Positions 18,791-27,726 are shown, counted from the first letter of the stretch. The stretch: DNA of 63,820 bases from Aridibacter famidurans (GCA_024103495.1 JAGFIQ010000112.1:1-63820); one strand, 5' to 3'. A program made the numbers and translations. The notes: generated from the letters alone by a model not told the origin.

Positions 18791-21028
18791 CTATGCGTAT
18801 CTGTGGGGTATTTCGCTGATCTCCGACGGAAGCCGGTCGCTTTCCGAAGCCGGATCCGGGTCTGGCAGCCAGGCTTTCTTCTGATACAGAAGGGTCTCCA
18901 TTTCCGAACTTGGGAGCGGTTTCGAAAACAGGTAACCCTGTCCGTAGTCGCAACCCAGGTCGCGAAGAAGGGACAGCTGTTTTTCGGTCTCGATACCCTC
19001 CGCGACCACTTCCTTTTTCAGGTTCTTGGTAAGTGACACGATGGTCTGAAGTATCCCGGAGTCTTCGCCGTTCTCGCCTACGTTGAGGACAAAAGATCGG
19101 TCGATCTTGAGCGTGTCGAACGGGAGCCTGTGCAGGTAGCTCAGCGAGGAATAGCCGGTGCCGAAATCGTCGATACTAAGTTTCACGCCCAGGTTCGAAA
19201 CCTCGTTCAGGGTCTCGATCGTCCTCTCGGCGTTTTCCATCGCTGTCGATTCCGTGATCTCCAGCTTTAGACAGCGCGCAGGCAGGCCCGTCTCATCGAG
19301 CGCTTCCTGGACGTCGTAGATCAGGCTCTTGTCGGCAAGGTGCCTTCCGGAGATGTTGACGCTGATCACTAGGTCGTCGTGCTCGTCCGAGATCTCTCTC
19401 CACTGCTGGAGCTGCGAACAGGCTTCCCTGAGCACCCATTTTGTCAGGGGAATGATCGAGCCGTTGTCTTCACTGATAGGGATGAAGAGCCCCGGCGATA
19501 CGAAGCCGAGTTCGGAATGGAACCAACGCAAGAGGCCTTCGAAACCGATAAGTTCGCCACCTTTGAGTGAGATCAGCGGCTGATAGTGCAGCGCCAGCTC
19601 GTTCTTTTCGATCGCGTAGCGCAGATCGCCCTCAAGTCTTATGTACTCGAGATACTTCGACCTTGTCTGCTTGTCGAACACCGCAACACTATTGTTTTCT
19701 TCCTTTGCGCTGTGCATCGCGATATCGGCGTCGCGCAGGATGTCTTCGGGTTTGAGCTGTTCGTGATCGAACGGCGCGATCCCTATGTAGAGGTCCGAGA
19801 AGATCTTGTTTCCCTGGATCACGTACGGTTGCGTCAGGTGGTCGTAGATGCGGAACGCGTATGATTTTGCTTCGTTGATCGATGAAAGGTCGTTGAGGAT
19901 GATGGCGAATTCGTCTCCTCCCAAGCGGGCGATCGTGTCTTCGTCGCGCAGGCACCGGCGGAGCCTGAGGGCGACCACACGCAGGACCTCGTCGCCTATC
20001 GTGTGTCCCAGGCTGTCATTGATGTTCTTGAACCGCGAGAGATCCAGAAAAAGCACGTAGTATCGCCGTGCAACGTCAGGACCGAGCTGTAGAAGAAGGT
20101 TAAGGCGCTCGATCAGGTAGGCGCGGTTCGGAAGGTCCGTGAGATTGTCGTGGAAGGCGGCGTACTCCAGGTCCTGTTTGCTCTGTCGTAGGTCGCGGCT
20201 GATCTCTTCTTCCTTCTCGAGAAGGGATCTGAGCTGCCGTGCGTGTTCTTCGACCTCTTCGGCCTTCGCCCTCGCGATCTCGGTCTTCTCCCTTTCCGCT
20301 TGCTCGGCCTGCTCGATAGATTCGTTGATGTCCCTGAATAGCTGTTTGTAGTTCAGGTATGCAACTCCGAGAATCGTTAAGGAAATGAAGATAGTGAGTA
20401 CATCGCCATAGCTGATCAGCTTGTATGCTATTCCAGCGAGTCCCGCACCCGCGATTTGAGTCATCGATATTGAAAAGCCCTCTCGCTTCCACGTACTCCA
20501 GAATCCTTGTCCTCTCTTTAGCGCGTAATAGCTACTTGCAAGCGAGCTAATGAACGCGAATTGTGCTAACGCCAGTATCCCTAGTGACGTAACTAGGTTT
20601 GACGTGCTCATGTAATCGTTTGAAAGGCCTAGGAATGGCAGTGACTTCCAAACAAGGAGAGTGGCTCCAGTGCCAGTCGCCACACTAAATACGTTGAACA
20701 TCAATGCGTGGCGTTCAAAAACCACACCCTTTGTCTTCAGAAAGAAACAGCCTACTGAGATTTCCAGTACCGCAAGCAAGATTGCCAGTTCGCCGGTGAA
20801 AAAGACAAAGGCGAAGAAGATCATCGTGTCCGAAAAACTCAAATGCGAGTTCGAACGAGGTAACGACAGCGTCAAGCGAGATGTAATGAGTAGCGCACCG
20901 ATAATCAGGAAAATTGAACTCCCGTTTAGTCCTTCAGTTTCTAGGAACACTAACGCATAGCAAATGGAGATCAGGCCAGTTATCGTGATCCCATATACAA
21001 ACGCAGTGAATAGTTTTTCCTGATTCAT
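18791..21028 (-). CDS. Membrane GGDEF-EAL cyclic-di-GMP protein
   Basis: The ATG at 21028 (MNQEKLF) is preferred to an upstream in-frame start, giving 745 residues. About seven to eight N-terminal membrane helices (MASE-like) lead into a charged coiled coil, then a GGDEF domain (RLGGDEF, intact) and an EAL-type domain. The latter reads FEGLLRW in place of EAL but keeps ITES, DDFGTGYSSL, LKIDRSF and VAEGIET, so hydrolysis of c-di-GMP remains possible. The helical half is markedly more AT-rich than the GGDEF/EAL half. Confidence 0.92.
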   Translation of the reverse strand: MNQEKLFTAFVYGITITGLISICYALVFLETEGLNGSSIFLIIGALLITSRLTLSLPRSNSHLSFSDTMIFFAFVFFTGELAILLAVLEISVGCFFLKTKGVVFERHALMFNVFSVATGTGATLLVWKSLPFLGLSNDYMSTSNLVTSLGILALAQFAFISSLASSYYALKRGQGFWSTWKREGFSISMTQIAGAGLAGIAYKLISYGDVLTIFISLTILGVAYLNYKQLFRDINESIEQAEQAEREKTEIARAKAEEVEEHARQLRSLLEKEEEISRDLRQSKQDLEYAAFHDNLTDLPNRAYLIERLNLLLQLGPDVARRYYVLFLDLSRFKNINDSLGHTIGDEVLRVVALRLRRCLRDEDTIARLGGDEFAIILNDLSSINEAKSYAFRIYDHLTQPYVIQGNKIFSDLYIGIAPFDHEQLKPEDILRDADIAMHSAKEENNSVAVFDKQTRSKYLEYIRLEGDLRYAIEKNELALHYQPLISLKGGELIGFEGLLRWFHSELGFVSPGLFIPISEDNGSIIPLTKWVLREACSQLQQWREISDEHDDLVISVNISGRHLADKSLIYDVQEALDETGLPARCLKLEITESTAMENAERTIETLNEVSNLGVKLSIDDFGTGYSSLSYLHRLPFDTLKIDRSFVLNVGENGEDSGILQTIVSLTKNLKKEVVAEGIETEKQLSLLRDLGCDYGQGYLFSKPLPSSEMETLLYQKKAWLPDPDPASESDRLPSEISEIPHRYA

Positions 21029-21564
21029 TACTGAAGACGGGGGGATTCGGTAAAGATGGGACTGATTAAGTGGGGTCCGAATCCTATCAGAAAGTGCGCC
21101 CAAGCATACCATCGGGCTCAAGTAGAATAACAGATTGAACTGGTCAATTGCTAGGATTTTCGAGGTCTCCAGGATCAGTATCGATCACTACTTCAACGGC
21201 AGAAGCCGTTTCACGAACGAAGTCATTGTGGTCTCATTGCCAACAATTAGTCGATTTCCCTTGAATTTCGAGGTGCATGTGTACCAACTATACGATGAGT
21301 ACTAGCTTAACAACGGGTAAAGCTTATTAAACTGTTGAAAAGATAAGACTTAGTGGGTCAAAATGCTGGTGAGCGTTACGGCATGTATCAGATTCGCCAT
21401 TGTGTGTCCGACGAAAGTTCTACGGCACGAGGCCAACTCAAACTCTTGTATTTACGGAGCTTACAGCATTGAGTAGGGAAGGAGAGCCTAGTGGCACAAC
21501 GATTGAAAACTCTTCAGGTCAAAAGGTTCGAAAAGATTCGACAAAAAACTGGAGAGAGAAGAAC
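21029..21564. other. AT-rich intergenic region upstream of the repeat protein
   Basis: A 536-base gap between divergent genes. An in-frame extension upstream of the repeat protein (from 21400) lacks protein-like character and a ribosome site and is not accepted. The main signal is a sigma-54-like element at 21492-21506. Promoters for the GGDEF/EAL gene must also lie here, but none is clear enough to place. Confidence 0.5.
21492..21506 (+). promoter_or_regulatory. Candidate sigma-54 promoter of the GVIVNLT repeat gene
   Basis: TGGCAC, then five bases (AACGA), then TTGA followed by AA. The -24 box is perfect. The -12 box has TTGA for TTGC, one mismatch. The spacing is canonical and the predicted leader (about 47 nt) matches that of pilA (about 43 nt). 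The match could be by chance, but few comparable sites were found in non-coding DNA of the window, and two of them precede pilin genes. Confidence 0.5.
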
Positions 21565-21855
21565 ATGAAAAATATCAAAAAGGTCGTCACCACTTTCGCA
21601 ATTGCAGCAATCCTCGGTCTTAGTGCATCAGTGACGAACGCTGGTGTAATTGTCAATTTCACACGAGATAGTTCTGAAAAGCAGTGCGTGGCGTCTAAGA
21701 CGCAAGATCAGACTCAGTTCAACCGGGGTGTGATCGTCAACCTTACCGGAGTGATTGTTAATCTCACCGGCGTTATCGTGAACCTTACGGGTGTAATTGT
21801 GAACTACACTTCGCCGGCACCTTCAGAATGTGGACACCTTCCGACAGGTGATTAA
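21565..21855 (+). CDS. Small secreted protein with GVIVNLT tandem repeats
   Basis: A 96-residue protein from ATG 21565 (GGAG ten bases upstream). A signal peptide with a KNIKK start, hydrophobic core and TNA cleavage region leaves a mature N terminus GVIVNFT. After a polar stretch with one Cys come four contiguous 7-residue units GVIVNLT, GVIVNLT, GVIVNLT, GVIVNYT, then a short Pro-rich tail with a second Cys. The DNA of the units differs at many third positions while the residues are conserved, so the protein sequence is under selection. I recognise no family. Alternating hydrophobic residues suggest a beta-strand or amyloid-like extracellular polymer. A signal-led peptide precursor is less likely. 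A terminator follows. Confidence 0.75.
   Translation: MKNIKKVVTTFAIAAILGLSASVTNAGVIVNFTRDSSEKQCVASKTQDQTQFNRGVIVNLTGVIVNLTGVIVNLTGVIVNYTSPAPSECGHLPTGD
21727..21810 (+). repeat. Four tandem 21-base coding repeats
   Basis: Units at 21727, 21748, 21769 and 21790 each encode GVIVN(L/Y)T. A fifth diverged unit is at 21643-21663, the mature N terminus. Codon choice varies between units, for example GGT/GGA/GGC for Gly and GTG/GTT/GTA for Val. Confidence 0.9.
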
Positions 21856-21899
21856 CTCAGATTGTCCTACCCTTAACTTGGCCAACTCCCCAGTTCGGC

Positions 21900-21923
21900 A
21901 GCCCCGTTTCGGCGGGGCTCTTT
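21900..21923 (+). terminator. Terminator of the repeat-protein gene
   Basis: The stem AGCCCCG / CGGGGCT has a 6-base loop TTTCGG and is followed by CTTTATATT. It ends at the stop of the opposing gene. Confidence 0.8.
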
Positions 21924-23730
21924 ATATTCCAACTTTCGCAACTAATTCCGAAAACCTTGGGTCACCTCGCACGCTGCTCCACCTTGGATCAACTCTTAAC
22001 GCAACAAGGTCAATATAACTCTCCGCAAGTGCGTCATTGAGGCATTCGAATACTTGCTCCGTATCCCCGAGGCCGGCGTGAACGACTGCAAAGAAAGTGC
22101 TTGGGACGAACCCTTTCTGACGAGCCTTCTTAAGCTGAGCAAGTGTTTTCTTTGCTCCGTCACGTTTGCCCATCTTCCCAAGCGTATAACCCTTCATCGC
22201 GATTGTTTCAGCATGCTCTTGAATTGCTAACGCGCGGTCATAATAGGAAACTGCGTCCGCAAAATCCCCTATCTCCGTAAGGGCAAAGCCCATCAGCACC
22301 ATTGCTTCGAAGTCATTTGGGGCAAGTTCTAGGCATTCTTCAAGCCGCAGGATCGCGTTCTCAAACTGATGAGTCATTAGGAAGATTTTGGCGAGGCTCT
22401 TGTCGTTAGAGTAGGAAACAGGATCGAGCCGAGCACTCTCACTTGCCATTCTTAAACCATCTGTGGTACTTCCGCGGTAAATATAAAGTCGTGCCAAGTG
22501 ATTGTGAGCTCTTGCAGAGCCCGGCTTGAGAGCCAGTGCTTTTTGGAAAAGGATCTCCGCGGTTTCAAAGTCGAAGTGCATAAACATCTCAAAATAGCCC
22601 CTTACCAAGAAGTATGCTGGGAGTTGCGGAGAGATCTCAAAAGCACTCTCTAGCAACTGCGTAATCCGCTTAACAGCCGCTTCCTTTTCAATTTTCTGGT
22701 AGAGAAACTTAACGCGAAGACAATTTGCAAGCTCGACATATGAAGGTGCAAATGCAGGATCGAGATTGAGCGAAGCCTGAAACAGCGCTTCGGCTTTCTC
22801 CAAATCCGCGGCAGATCGCCGATTATTCACAAAGTACTTCCCCTTCAAGTACAGCCGATACGACTCCGTATTCTTCGTCTGCTGCTGGCCCGAGAACCTC
22901 CTTGAAGCCCGGTCAATCTCGGCGTTCAGATTTTCGCAGATCGAGTTCGTTATGCTGTCCTGCATCTCGAAGATCTCGGAGAAGTCCTTGTCGAACTTTG
23001 CTCCCCAAAGTTGCGTCCCGTCTTCCGATTTGCACAACTCCACGGACAGGGAAATATCGTCGTCCGAGATCCGGATCCTGCCTGTCAGCACGCTCGAGAC
23101 GTTCAGCCGCCGGCCGACTTCCTTTACATCGATCTCTTCGTTTTTGAACCTGAAAACGGTGTTTCTTGCCAATACCCTAAGGTCCGGACGGCACGAGAGG
23201 TTGTTTATCAGCGCCTCCGTCATTCCGTCGGCCAGATAATCGATCTCCGTGTCCCCGTTCTCATTGAACAGAGGCATTACCGCGATCGATTCGCAGTCCT
23301 CATCCAGGCTGTACGGATCGATCAGCGGCGTCGCTCCTGAAACCGCCTCCTTCCATTCTTCGTTCTCGACCGTTTCGACGGCCTCCACGAACTGGTAGCC
23401 TGATCCAGAAAGCGTGTGAATATAACCCTCTGCTCCGGTGGTCTCAAACATCTTTCGGATTCGGGAGATGTGAACCGCGAGGTTGCTCTCCTCTACAAAA
23501 TGCCCCTCCCAGACGACGTCAAGGATCTGGTCCTTGGTTACCGTCTGCCCGGAGTTCGCGACCAGATAGCAGAGAACTTCGAACGTACGGGGCTTGATGT
23601 CTATGAATCGACCGTCGTGGGCCAGTCTTCTTTCGGCGGGGTTCAGGTAGTATCTGCCAAACTTGTAAATCTCGGTAACAGCCTGCCCGGGATCGATTCT
23701 CGATCCATCCATTGTGGTCTGTACCTCCAT
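21922..23730 (-). CDS. Winged-helix regulator with TolB-like and TPR domains
   Basis: From ATG 23730 (an upstream in-frame start at 23778 is possible) it has 602 residues. An OmpR-type winged helix (about residues 20-115, with KPRTFEVLCYLVANSGQTVTK) is followed by an FlgO/TolB-N-like domain (IAVMPLFNENGDTEIDYLADG) and then TPR-like repeats to the C terminus. No receiver domain and no clear membrane helix. This CadC-like layout is frequent in Acidobacteriota. Three 10-bp-phased ATTCA repeats upstream may be its own operator. The TPR half is lower in GC than the DNA-binding half. Confidence 0.85.
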   Translation of the reverse strand: MEVQTTMDGSRIDPGQAVTEIYKFGRYYLNPAERRLAHDGRFIDIKPRTFEVLCYLVANSGQTVTKDQILDVVWEGHFVEESNLAVHISRIRKMFETTGAEGYIHTLSGSGYQFVEAVETVENEEWKEAVSGATPLIDPYSLDEDCESIAVMPLFNENGDTEIDYLADGMTEALINNLSCRPDLRVLARNTVFRFKNEEIDVKEVGRRLNVSSVLTGRIRISDDDISLSVELCKSEDGTQLWGAKFDKDFSEIFEMQDSITNSICENLNAEIDRASRRFSGQQQTKNTESYRLYLKGKYFVNNRRSAADLEKAEALFQASLNLDPAFAPSYVELANCLRVKFLYQKIEKEAAVKRITQLLESAFEISPQLPAYFLVRGYFEMFMHFDFETAEILFQKALALKPGSARAHNHLARLYIYRGSTTDGLRMASESARLDPVSYSNDKSLAKIFLMTHQFENAILRLEECLELAPNDFEAMVLMGFALTEIGDFADAVSYYDRALAIQEHAETIAMKGYTLGKMGKRDGAKKTLAQLKKARQKGFVPSTFFAVVHAGLGDTEQVFECLNDALAESYIDLVALRVDPRWSSVRGDPRFSELVAKVGI

Positions 23731-23794
23731 TTCTTTTCGCGTCCAGATCAAGCGCGGTACGATTATATGCCCAAACACACCCGATTTTCAGGCG

Positions 23795-23819
23795 ATTCAG
23801 AATAATTCAAGATAATTCA
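23795..23819. promoter_or_regulatory. Phased ATTCA repeats, possible operator
   Basis: ATTCA occurs at 23795, 23805 and 23815, exactly 10 bases apart, so all three face one side of the helix. OmpR-type winged helices bind direct repeats spaced about one turn. The site lies about 65 bases upstream of the regulator's start, so autoregulation is a reasonable guess. Confidence 0.4.
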
Positions 23820-24021
23820 GATCAGTTTAAGACACCCTTCCGGGCAACGGCTAAGATTGAGGCATAAGGAAGGAGGTCGCTGATATCCCGGGCCTTTTTC
23901 GACCTTTTGGGCCCGGGGAACTCCCATACGGTGATCGAGCTCCTTATGGATTGCGAGGAATTTCGTGGTTCGCCGAAAGGATTTTCTCTCACTTTCAGGC
24001 ACGTGAAATGCCCGCAAGAAC

Positions 24022-24054
24022 CTTAAGTGTGGTCCTCACCACCTCACACTTAAG
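24022..24054. repeat. Inverted repeat overlapping the desulfurase stop codon
   Basis: CTTAAGTGTG and CACACTTAAG form a perfect 10-bp stem around a 13-base loop that can itself pair (GGT/ACC). The right arm includes the TAA of the cysteine desulfurase gene. There is no T-run, so a classical terminator is doubtful. mRNA end protection or a protein-binding site are options. Confidence 0.55.
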
Positions 24055-25240
24055 CGCCGGAAGCGGATTGATACCTCGGGGATAGCCTTCGCAGGTTTTC
24101 AACCGCTTTCGGCACCAACCCAAGAACGTAATCGACATCATCCTCGGTATTGTCCTTTCCAAAGCTGAACCGCACTGATCCCCGGGCTACATCGTCATCG
24201 GTCCCAAGCGCCACGATCACGTGCGACGGCTCTATGCTCCCGGAAGAACAAGCGGACCCGGTCGAGACCGCAACTCCCGACATGTCCAGGTTTATCAGAA
24301 GTCCTTCCCCTTCGATTCCCTTGAAGGCAATATTCGAAATATATGGGGATCGCGGTCCTTCGATGCCGTTGATGACGATGTCCGGCACCGCCTCCAGAAT
24401 CTCCGATTCGAAACGGTCCCTGAGCCGCTCGACGCGTTCGGCATTCTCGTCCATCTCGGTGGACGCGATCTCGCAGGCTGTACCGAGTGCCGCCGCAAAC
24501 GCAACGTTCTCCGTCCCCCCGCGTCTTTCGCGCTCCTGGTGACCGCCAATGTTCTGCGGTGCGATCCTGACGCCTCTCTTCACATACAAGGCTCCGATCC
24601 CTTTCGGCCCGTAGATCTTGTGTCCGGACAGCGAGAGCAGGTCACAGCCAAGGTCTTCGACCGACACCCGTATCTTTCCGGCCGCCTGGACAGCATCCGT
24701 GTGCAGCCAAATCTTCCGGCCGTCGCTCCGAAGGTCCCGAACGATGCGGCCGATCTCTGAGACCGGCTGTACAGCCCCCATCTCGTTGTTCACAAGCATC
24801 ACGGTCACTAGGACCGTATCCTCGCGGATTGCTTCCCTGATCGCTCCGGGATCTGCGCAGCCATTTGCGCCGACCGGGACGACAGTGACCTCGGCCCCTT
24901 CTTTGGTTAGCGACTCGCAGACGGACCCTACCGCAGGATGCTCGACAACTGTCGTGACAATGTGAGACCCGTGCCTGCGGTTCGCATCAAAAAGCCCTCT
25001 TATCGCGAGATTGTTCGATTCAGTGCCGCCAGATGTAAAGACGATCTCATTCGGCCGGGAGCCAATGAATTCGGCTACCTGGTGTCGCGCCTTGTCGATC
25101 GCGGACCGTGCTCCCTGGCCGTAAAAATGGATGCTCGAAGGGTTTCCGAACTTATCGCGGAGATAGGGGAGTAGCGATTCCAGAACCCGCGGATCGACCG
25201 GGGTCGTCGCTGCATTGTCCAGGTAGACTCTGCGGAACAT
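24050..25240 (-). CDS. Cysteine desulfurase (NifS/IscS family)
   Basis: A 396-residue PLP enzyme. It has YLDNAATTP at the N terminus, the Schiff-base Lys in LSGHKIYGPKG and the catalytic loop Cys in STGSACSSGS. It takes sulfur from cysteine for Fe-S clusters and thiolation. Length and loop fit the IscS/NifS class. No scaffold gene lies nearby. The divergent radical SAM gene, which needs an Fe-S cluster, starts 93 bases away. Confidence 0.93.
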   Translation of the reverse strand: MFRRVYLDNAATTPVDPRVLESLLPYLRDKFGNPSSIHFYGQGARSAIDKARHQVAEFIGSRPNEIVFTSGGTESNNLAIRGLFDANRRHGSHIVTTVVEHPAVGSVCESLTKEGAEVTVVPVGANGCADPGAIREAIREDTVLVTVMLVNNEMGAVQPVSEIGRIVRDLRSDGRKIWLHTDAVQAAGKIRVSVEDLGCDLLSLSGHKIYGPKGIGALYVKRGVRIAPQNIGGHQERERRGGTENVAFAAALGTACEIASTEMDENAERVERLRDRFESEILEAVPDIVINGIEGPRSPYISNIAFKGIEGEGLLINLDMSGVAVSTGSACSSGSIEPSHVIVALGTDDDVARGSVRFSFGKDNTEDDVDYVLGLVPKAVENLRRLSPRYQSASGA

Positions 25241-25333
25241 AAGCCAATTCTAACCGATTCAATGTCCTTGCTCTACATCTGTCCGTAAGATAAAGTTATT
25301 ACGTCGGTTTAGGTTATTTCACAGGCACTTACA

Positions 25334-26494
25334 ATGGATTTCACTACCAAAGAGATATTTAAGAGATACGCCAAAATGGCGGTGGGACGACAGATCTCCC
25401 CCGTCTTTCTCAATATTCTGGTCACGTCCGTATGTGACATGCGGTGTACGCACTGTTTCTTCACGGACGAGCTGAACGATCGAGCGCGGAAGAAACTTCA
25501 GATGAAGACCGGACAGATCGAGAAGATCTCCGAAACGCTCGGCGGGAACCTGGGTGTACTGGTTATTGCGGGGGGCGAGCCGTTCACCAGGAAAGACCTC
25601 CCGGAGATCTGCAACGCATTTTACAGAAACAACAAGCTTGAGTCCGTATACCTAATGTCGAACGGGCAGATCCATCCGAGGATCTTTCCGGACGTGACGC
25701 GAATTCTGGAGGAGAATCCGAACCTTCATGTCACGGTCGCGCTGGGCATCGACGGCGTAAGGGAAGCGCACGAGAAGATTAGGCAAAAGCCCGGAAGCTG
25801 GGACAAGGCGATCCATACAGCGCGAACTCTGCAGGAGTTGAAATCGGAGTACCCGAACCTGGACGTTCAGACCTGTACTTGCGTTATGAAATCGAACCAG
25901 GACACGATCTTTGACTGGTACGATTTCCTGAAGTTCGACCTGAGGCCGGACAAGATCAATATCAATTACATTCGTCCGCCTTCGAACGATCCGGAAGAGC
26001 TCAATTTCGACCACGAGAGATATGCGCGCCTGTCGCGGATGATCCTGGACGATGTCCGCGACTCGGCGATCAAGAACAATTACGGCGGAAGCTCCGGATT
26101 CTTTAAAGCCGCGGTCGATATCTATATGCACGACCTGATCGCGAAGACAAAGGAAACCGGAAAGGCCCAATTGACGTGCTATGCGGGCTCTGCCGGTGCG
26201 GTCATTTACGACGAAGGCACGATCTCCTCGTGTGAGAACCTTGATTCAACGGGAAACCTCAGGGATTTCGGGTGGGACTTCCAGAAAGCCTGGATGTCGC
26301 CGGAAATGGAGGCCCGCCGTGAGAAGGTAGCCGACGGATGCTTCTGTACGCATGAAAGTAACTGCTATTATCCAAGCCTGCCTTTCAATCCGGGACATCT
26401 CGTGAAGATCAAGAAACTGGAAAAGGAAATGAAGAAGGCCAGCAAGAAGCTTGAGCCTAAGGCACCCGCCCACGGCGTCGCGGTGAAGGCTTGA
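25334..26494 (+). CDS. Radical SAM protein with SPASM-like C terminus
   Basis: A 386-residue radical SAM enzyme. The cluster motif CDMRCTHC (CxxxCxxC) is near residue 37, and GGEPFTRKDL follows for SAM binding. A C-terminal Cys set (CYAGSAG, SSCENL, CFCTHESNC) suggests auxiliary Fe-S clusters as in SPASM proteins. The substrate is unknown. The glycosyltransferase gene 4 bases downstream suggests a joint role in lipid or cell-surface modification. The C terminus is Lys/Ala-rich. Confidence 0.85.
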   Translation: MDFTTKEIFKRYAKMAVGRQISPVFLNILVTSVCDMRCTHCFFTDELNDRARKKLQMKTGQIEKISETLGGNLGVLVIAGGEPFTRKDLPEICNAFYRNNKLESVYLMSNGQIHPRIFPDVTRILEENPNLHVTVALGIDGVREAHEKIRQKPGSWDKAIHTARTLQELKSEYPNLDVQTCTCVMKSNQDTIFDWYDFLKFDLRPDKININYIRPPSNDPEELNFDHERYARLSRMILDDVRDSAIKNNYGGSSGFFKAAVDIYMHDLIAKTKETGKAQLTCYAGSAGAVIYDEGTISSCENLDSTGNLRDFGWDFQKAWMSPEMEARREKVADGCFCTHESNCYYPSLPFNPGHLVKIKKLEKEMKKASKKLEPKAPAHGVAVKA

Positions 26495-26498
26495 GTTT

Positions 26499-27698
26499 AT
26501 GCAGCAGAACAACCCAAAGATACTGATCATCTCCTCTGACACGGGCGGAGGACACAGATCGGCCGCGGAGGCGCTCGCGTCGGGACTCAGCAGGTTCTGG
26601 CACGGCGGGTCTGTAGCGGTGCGTATCATAAAGGCTGTCGAAGACTCACACCACATAACGGACAAACTCGTAAGGCTTTACAACTGGATACTCCAGAACC
26701 GGCAGCACTGGATGAAGTACCTTTACTGGGTCGTCAACAGGTTCAGGCCGGAAACCAGCCCGTTCTTTTTGGACAGATGTATCGTGTACGTCCGGGAGCA
26801 GTTCGAGAAGTGGTGCCCTCACGTCGTAGTCAGTGTCCACCCTCTGACCCAGCACATATTCGCCAGGATCCTTCGCGAGCTCAACCTTAGGGAACAGATC
26901 CCGCTTGTCACGGTAGTAACTGACCCGTGCTACGGTTTCTGGAAGGGCTGGGCGTGTGATGACGTCTCGCTGTATCTCGTCGCTAATGAAGAGGCGAAGC
27001 GTCAACTCATCGATTACGGGGTCGATCCCGGCAGCATCAAGATCTCGGGAATGCCCATCCGGCCGGAGTTCCGGCCGGCGGACGAGAAGGACGCGCGCGA
27101 GGCAAGGAAGGCCTACGGACTGGACGAAGAGAAATTCACCGTCTTCGTGAACGCGGGTTACATAGGCGGGGTGAAGATGCTCCGGATCCTTCGCGAACTG
27201 GTCGCGGGCGAGTTGGACATCCAGGCCATCTTCCTCGCGGGCAGGAATGACGACCTGAAGAACCAGGCGGAGCTCGTCGCGAAGAATGCAAGGTTTCCCG
27301 TGAAGGTGATCGGCTATTCGGACGAGGTCGAGAAGATCATGCAGTCGGCGAACGTGATGGTGTCAAAGCTAGGCGGGCTGACAACTTTTGAGGCAGTCGC
27401 CTGCAACCTGCCGATCATCGCGGACACTACAACCCCACCGATGCCCCAGGAAGCGGGAACCGTGAATCTTATTAAAAAGCGTGGTGCGGGAGTTATGCTG
27501 GAGCGGGCCCGCGACATCGTTCCGATCGTTCGCACGCTGATCGAAGACGACGTGAAGTACCGTGAAATGAAGACCGCGATGGCGAATCTGGCTGTCCCGA
27601 ATTCCACCGAGAACATCGTTAACGAGATCAAAGCCCTTCTTCCCGCAGCGCATGAACGTCCGACATCGATCGGAGCCGCCGTCCGTCAGCAGATCTGA
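26499..27698 (+). CDS. MGDG-synthase-type glycosyltransferase
   Basis: A 399-residue GT28-like protein. The N-terminal SSDTGGGHRSAAEAL is typical of monogalactosyldiacylglycerol synthase and processive diacylglycerol glucosyltransferases. The C-terminal donor site contains SKLGGLTTFEAVACNLP and PPMPQEAGT. It likely adds a sugar to a diacylglycerol-type acceptor at the membrane. It forms an operon with the radical SAM gene. Confidence 0.87.
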   Translation: MQQNNPKILIISSDTGGGHRSAAEALASGLSRFWHGGSVAVRIIKAVEDSHHITDKLVRLYNWILQNRQHWMKYLYWVVNRFRPETSPFFLDRCIVYVREQFEKWCPHVVVSVHPLTQHIFARILRELNLREQIPLVTVVTDPCYGFWKGWACDDVSLYLVANEEAKRQLIDYGVDPGSIKISGMPIRPEFRPADEKDAREARKAYGLDEEKFTVFVNAGYIGGVKMLRILRELVAGELDIQAIFLAGRNDDLKNQAELVAKNARFPVKVIGYSDEVEKIMQSANVMVSKLGGLTTFEAVACNLPIIADTTTPPMPQEAGTVNLIKKRGAGVMLERARDIVPIVRTLIEDDVKYREMKTAMANLAVPNSTENIVNEIKALLPAAHERPTSIGAAVRQQI

Positions 27699-27726
27699 GT
27701 CGGTTCAGTTTAGCTACTCAAGGAAA

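Noticed and set aside
21727..21810. CRISPR-like array
   Set aside because: The four repeats are contiguous, coding and without spacers. No other regularly spaced repeat array was seen in the window.
23817..24017. 66-codon minus-strand frame
   Set aside because: No ribosome site, no motif, overlaps the operator-like repeats.
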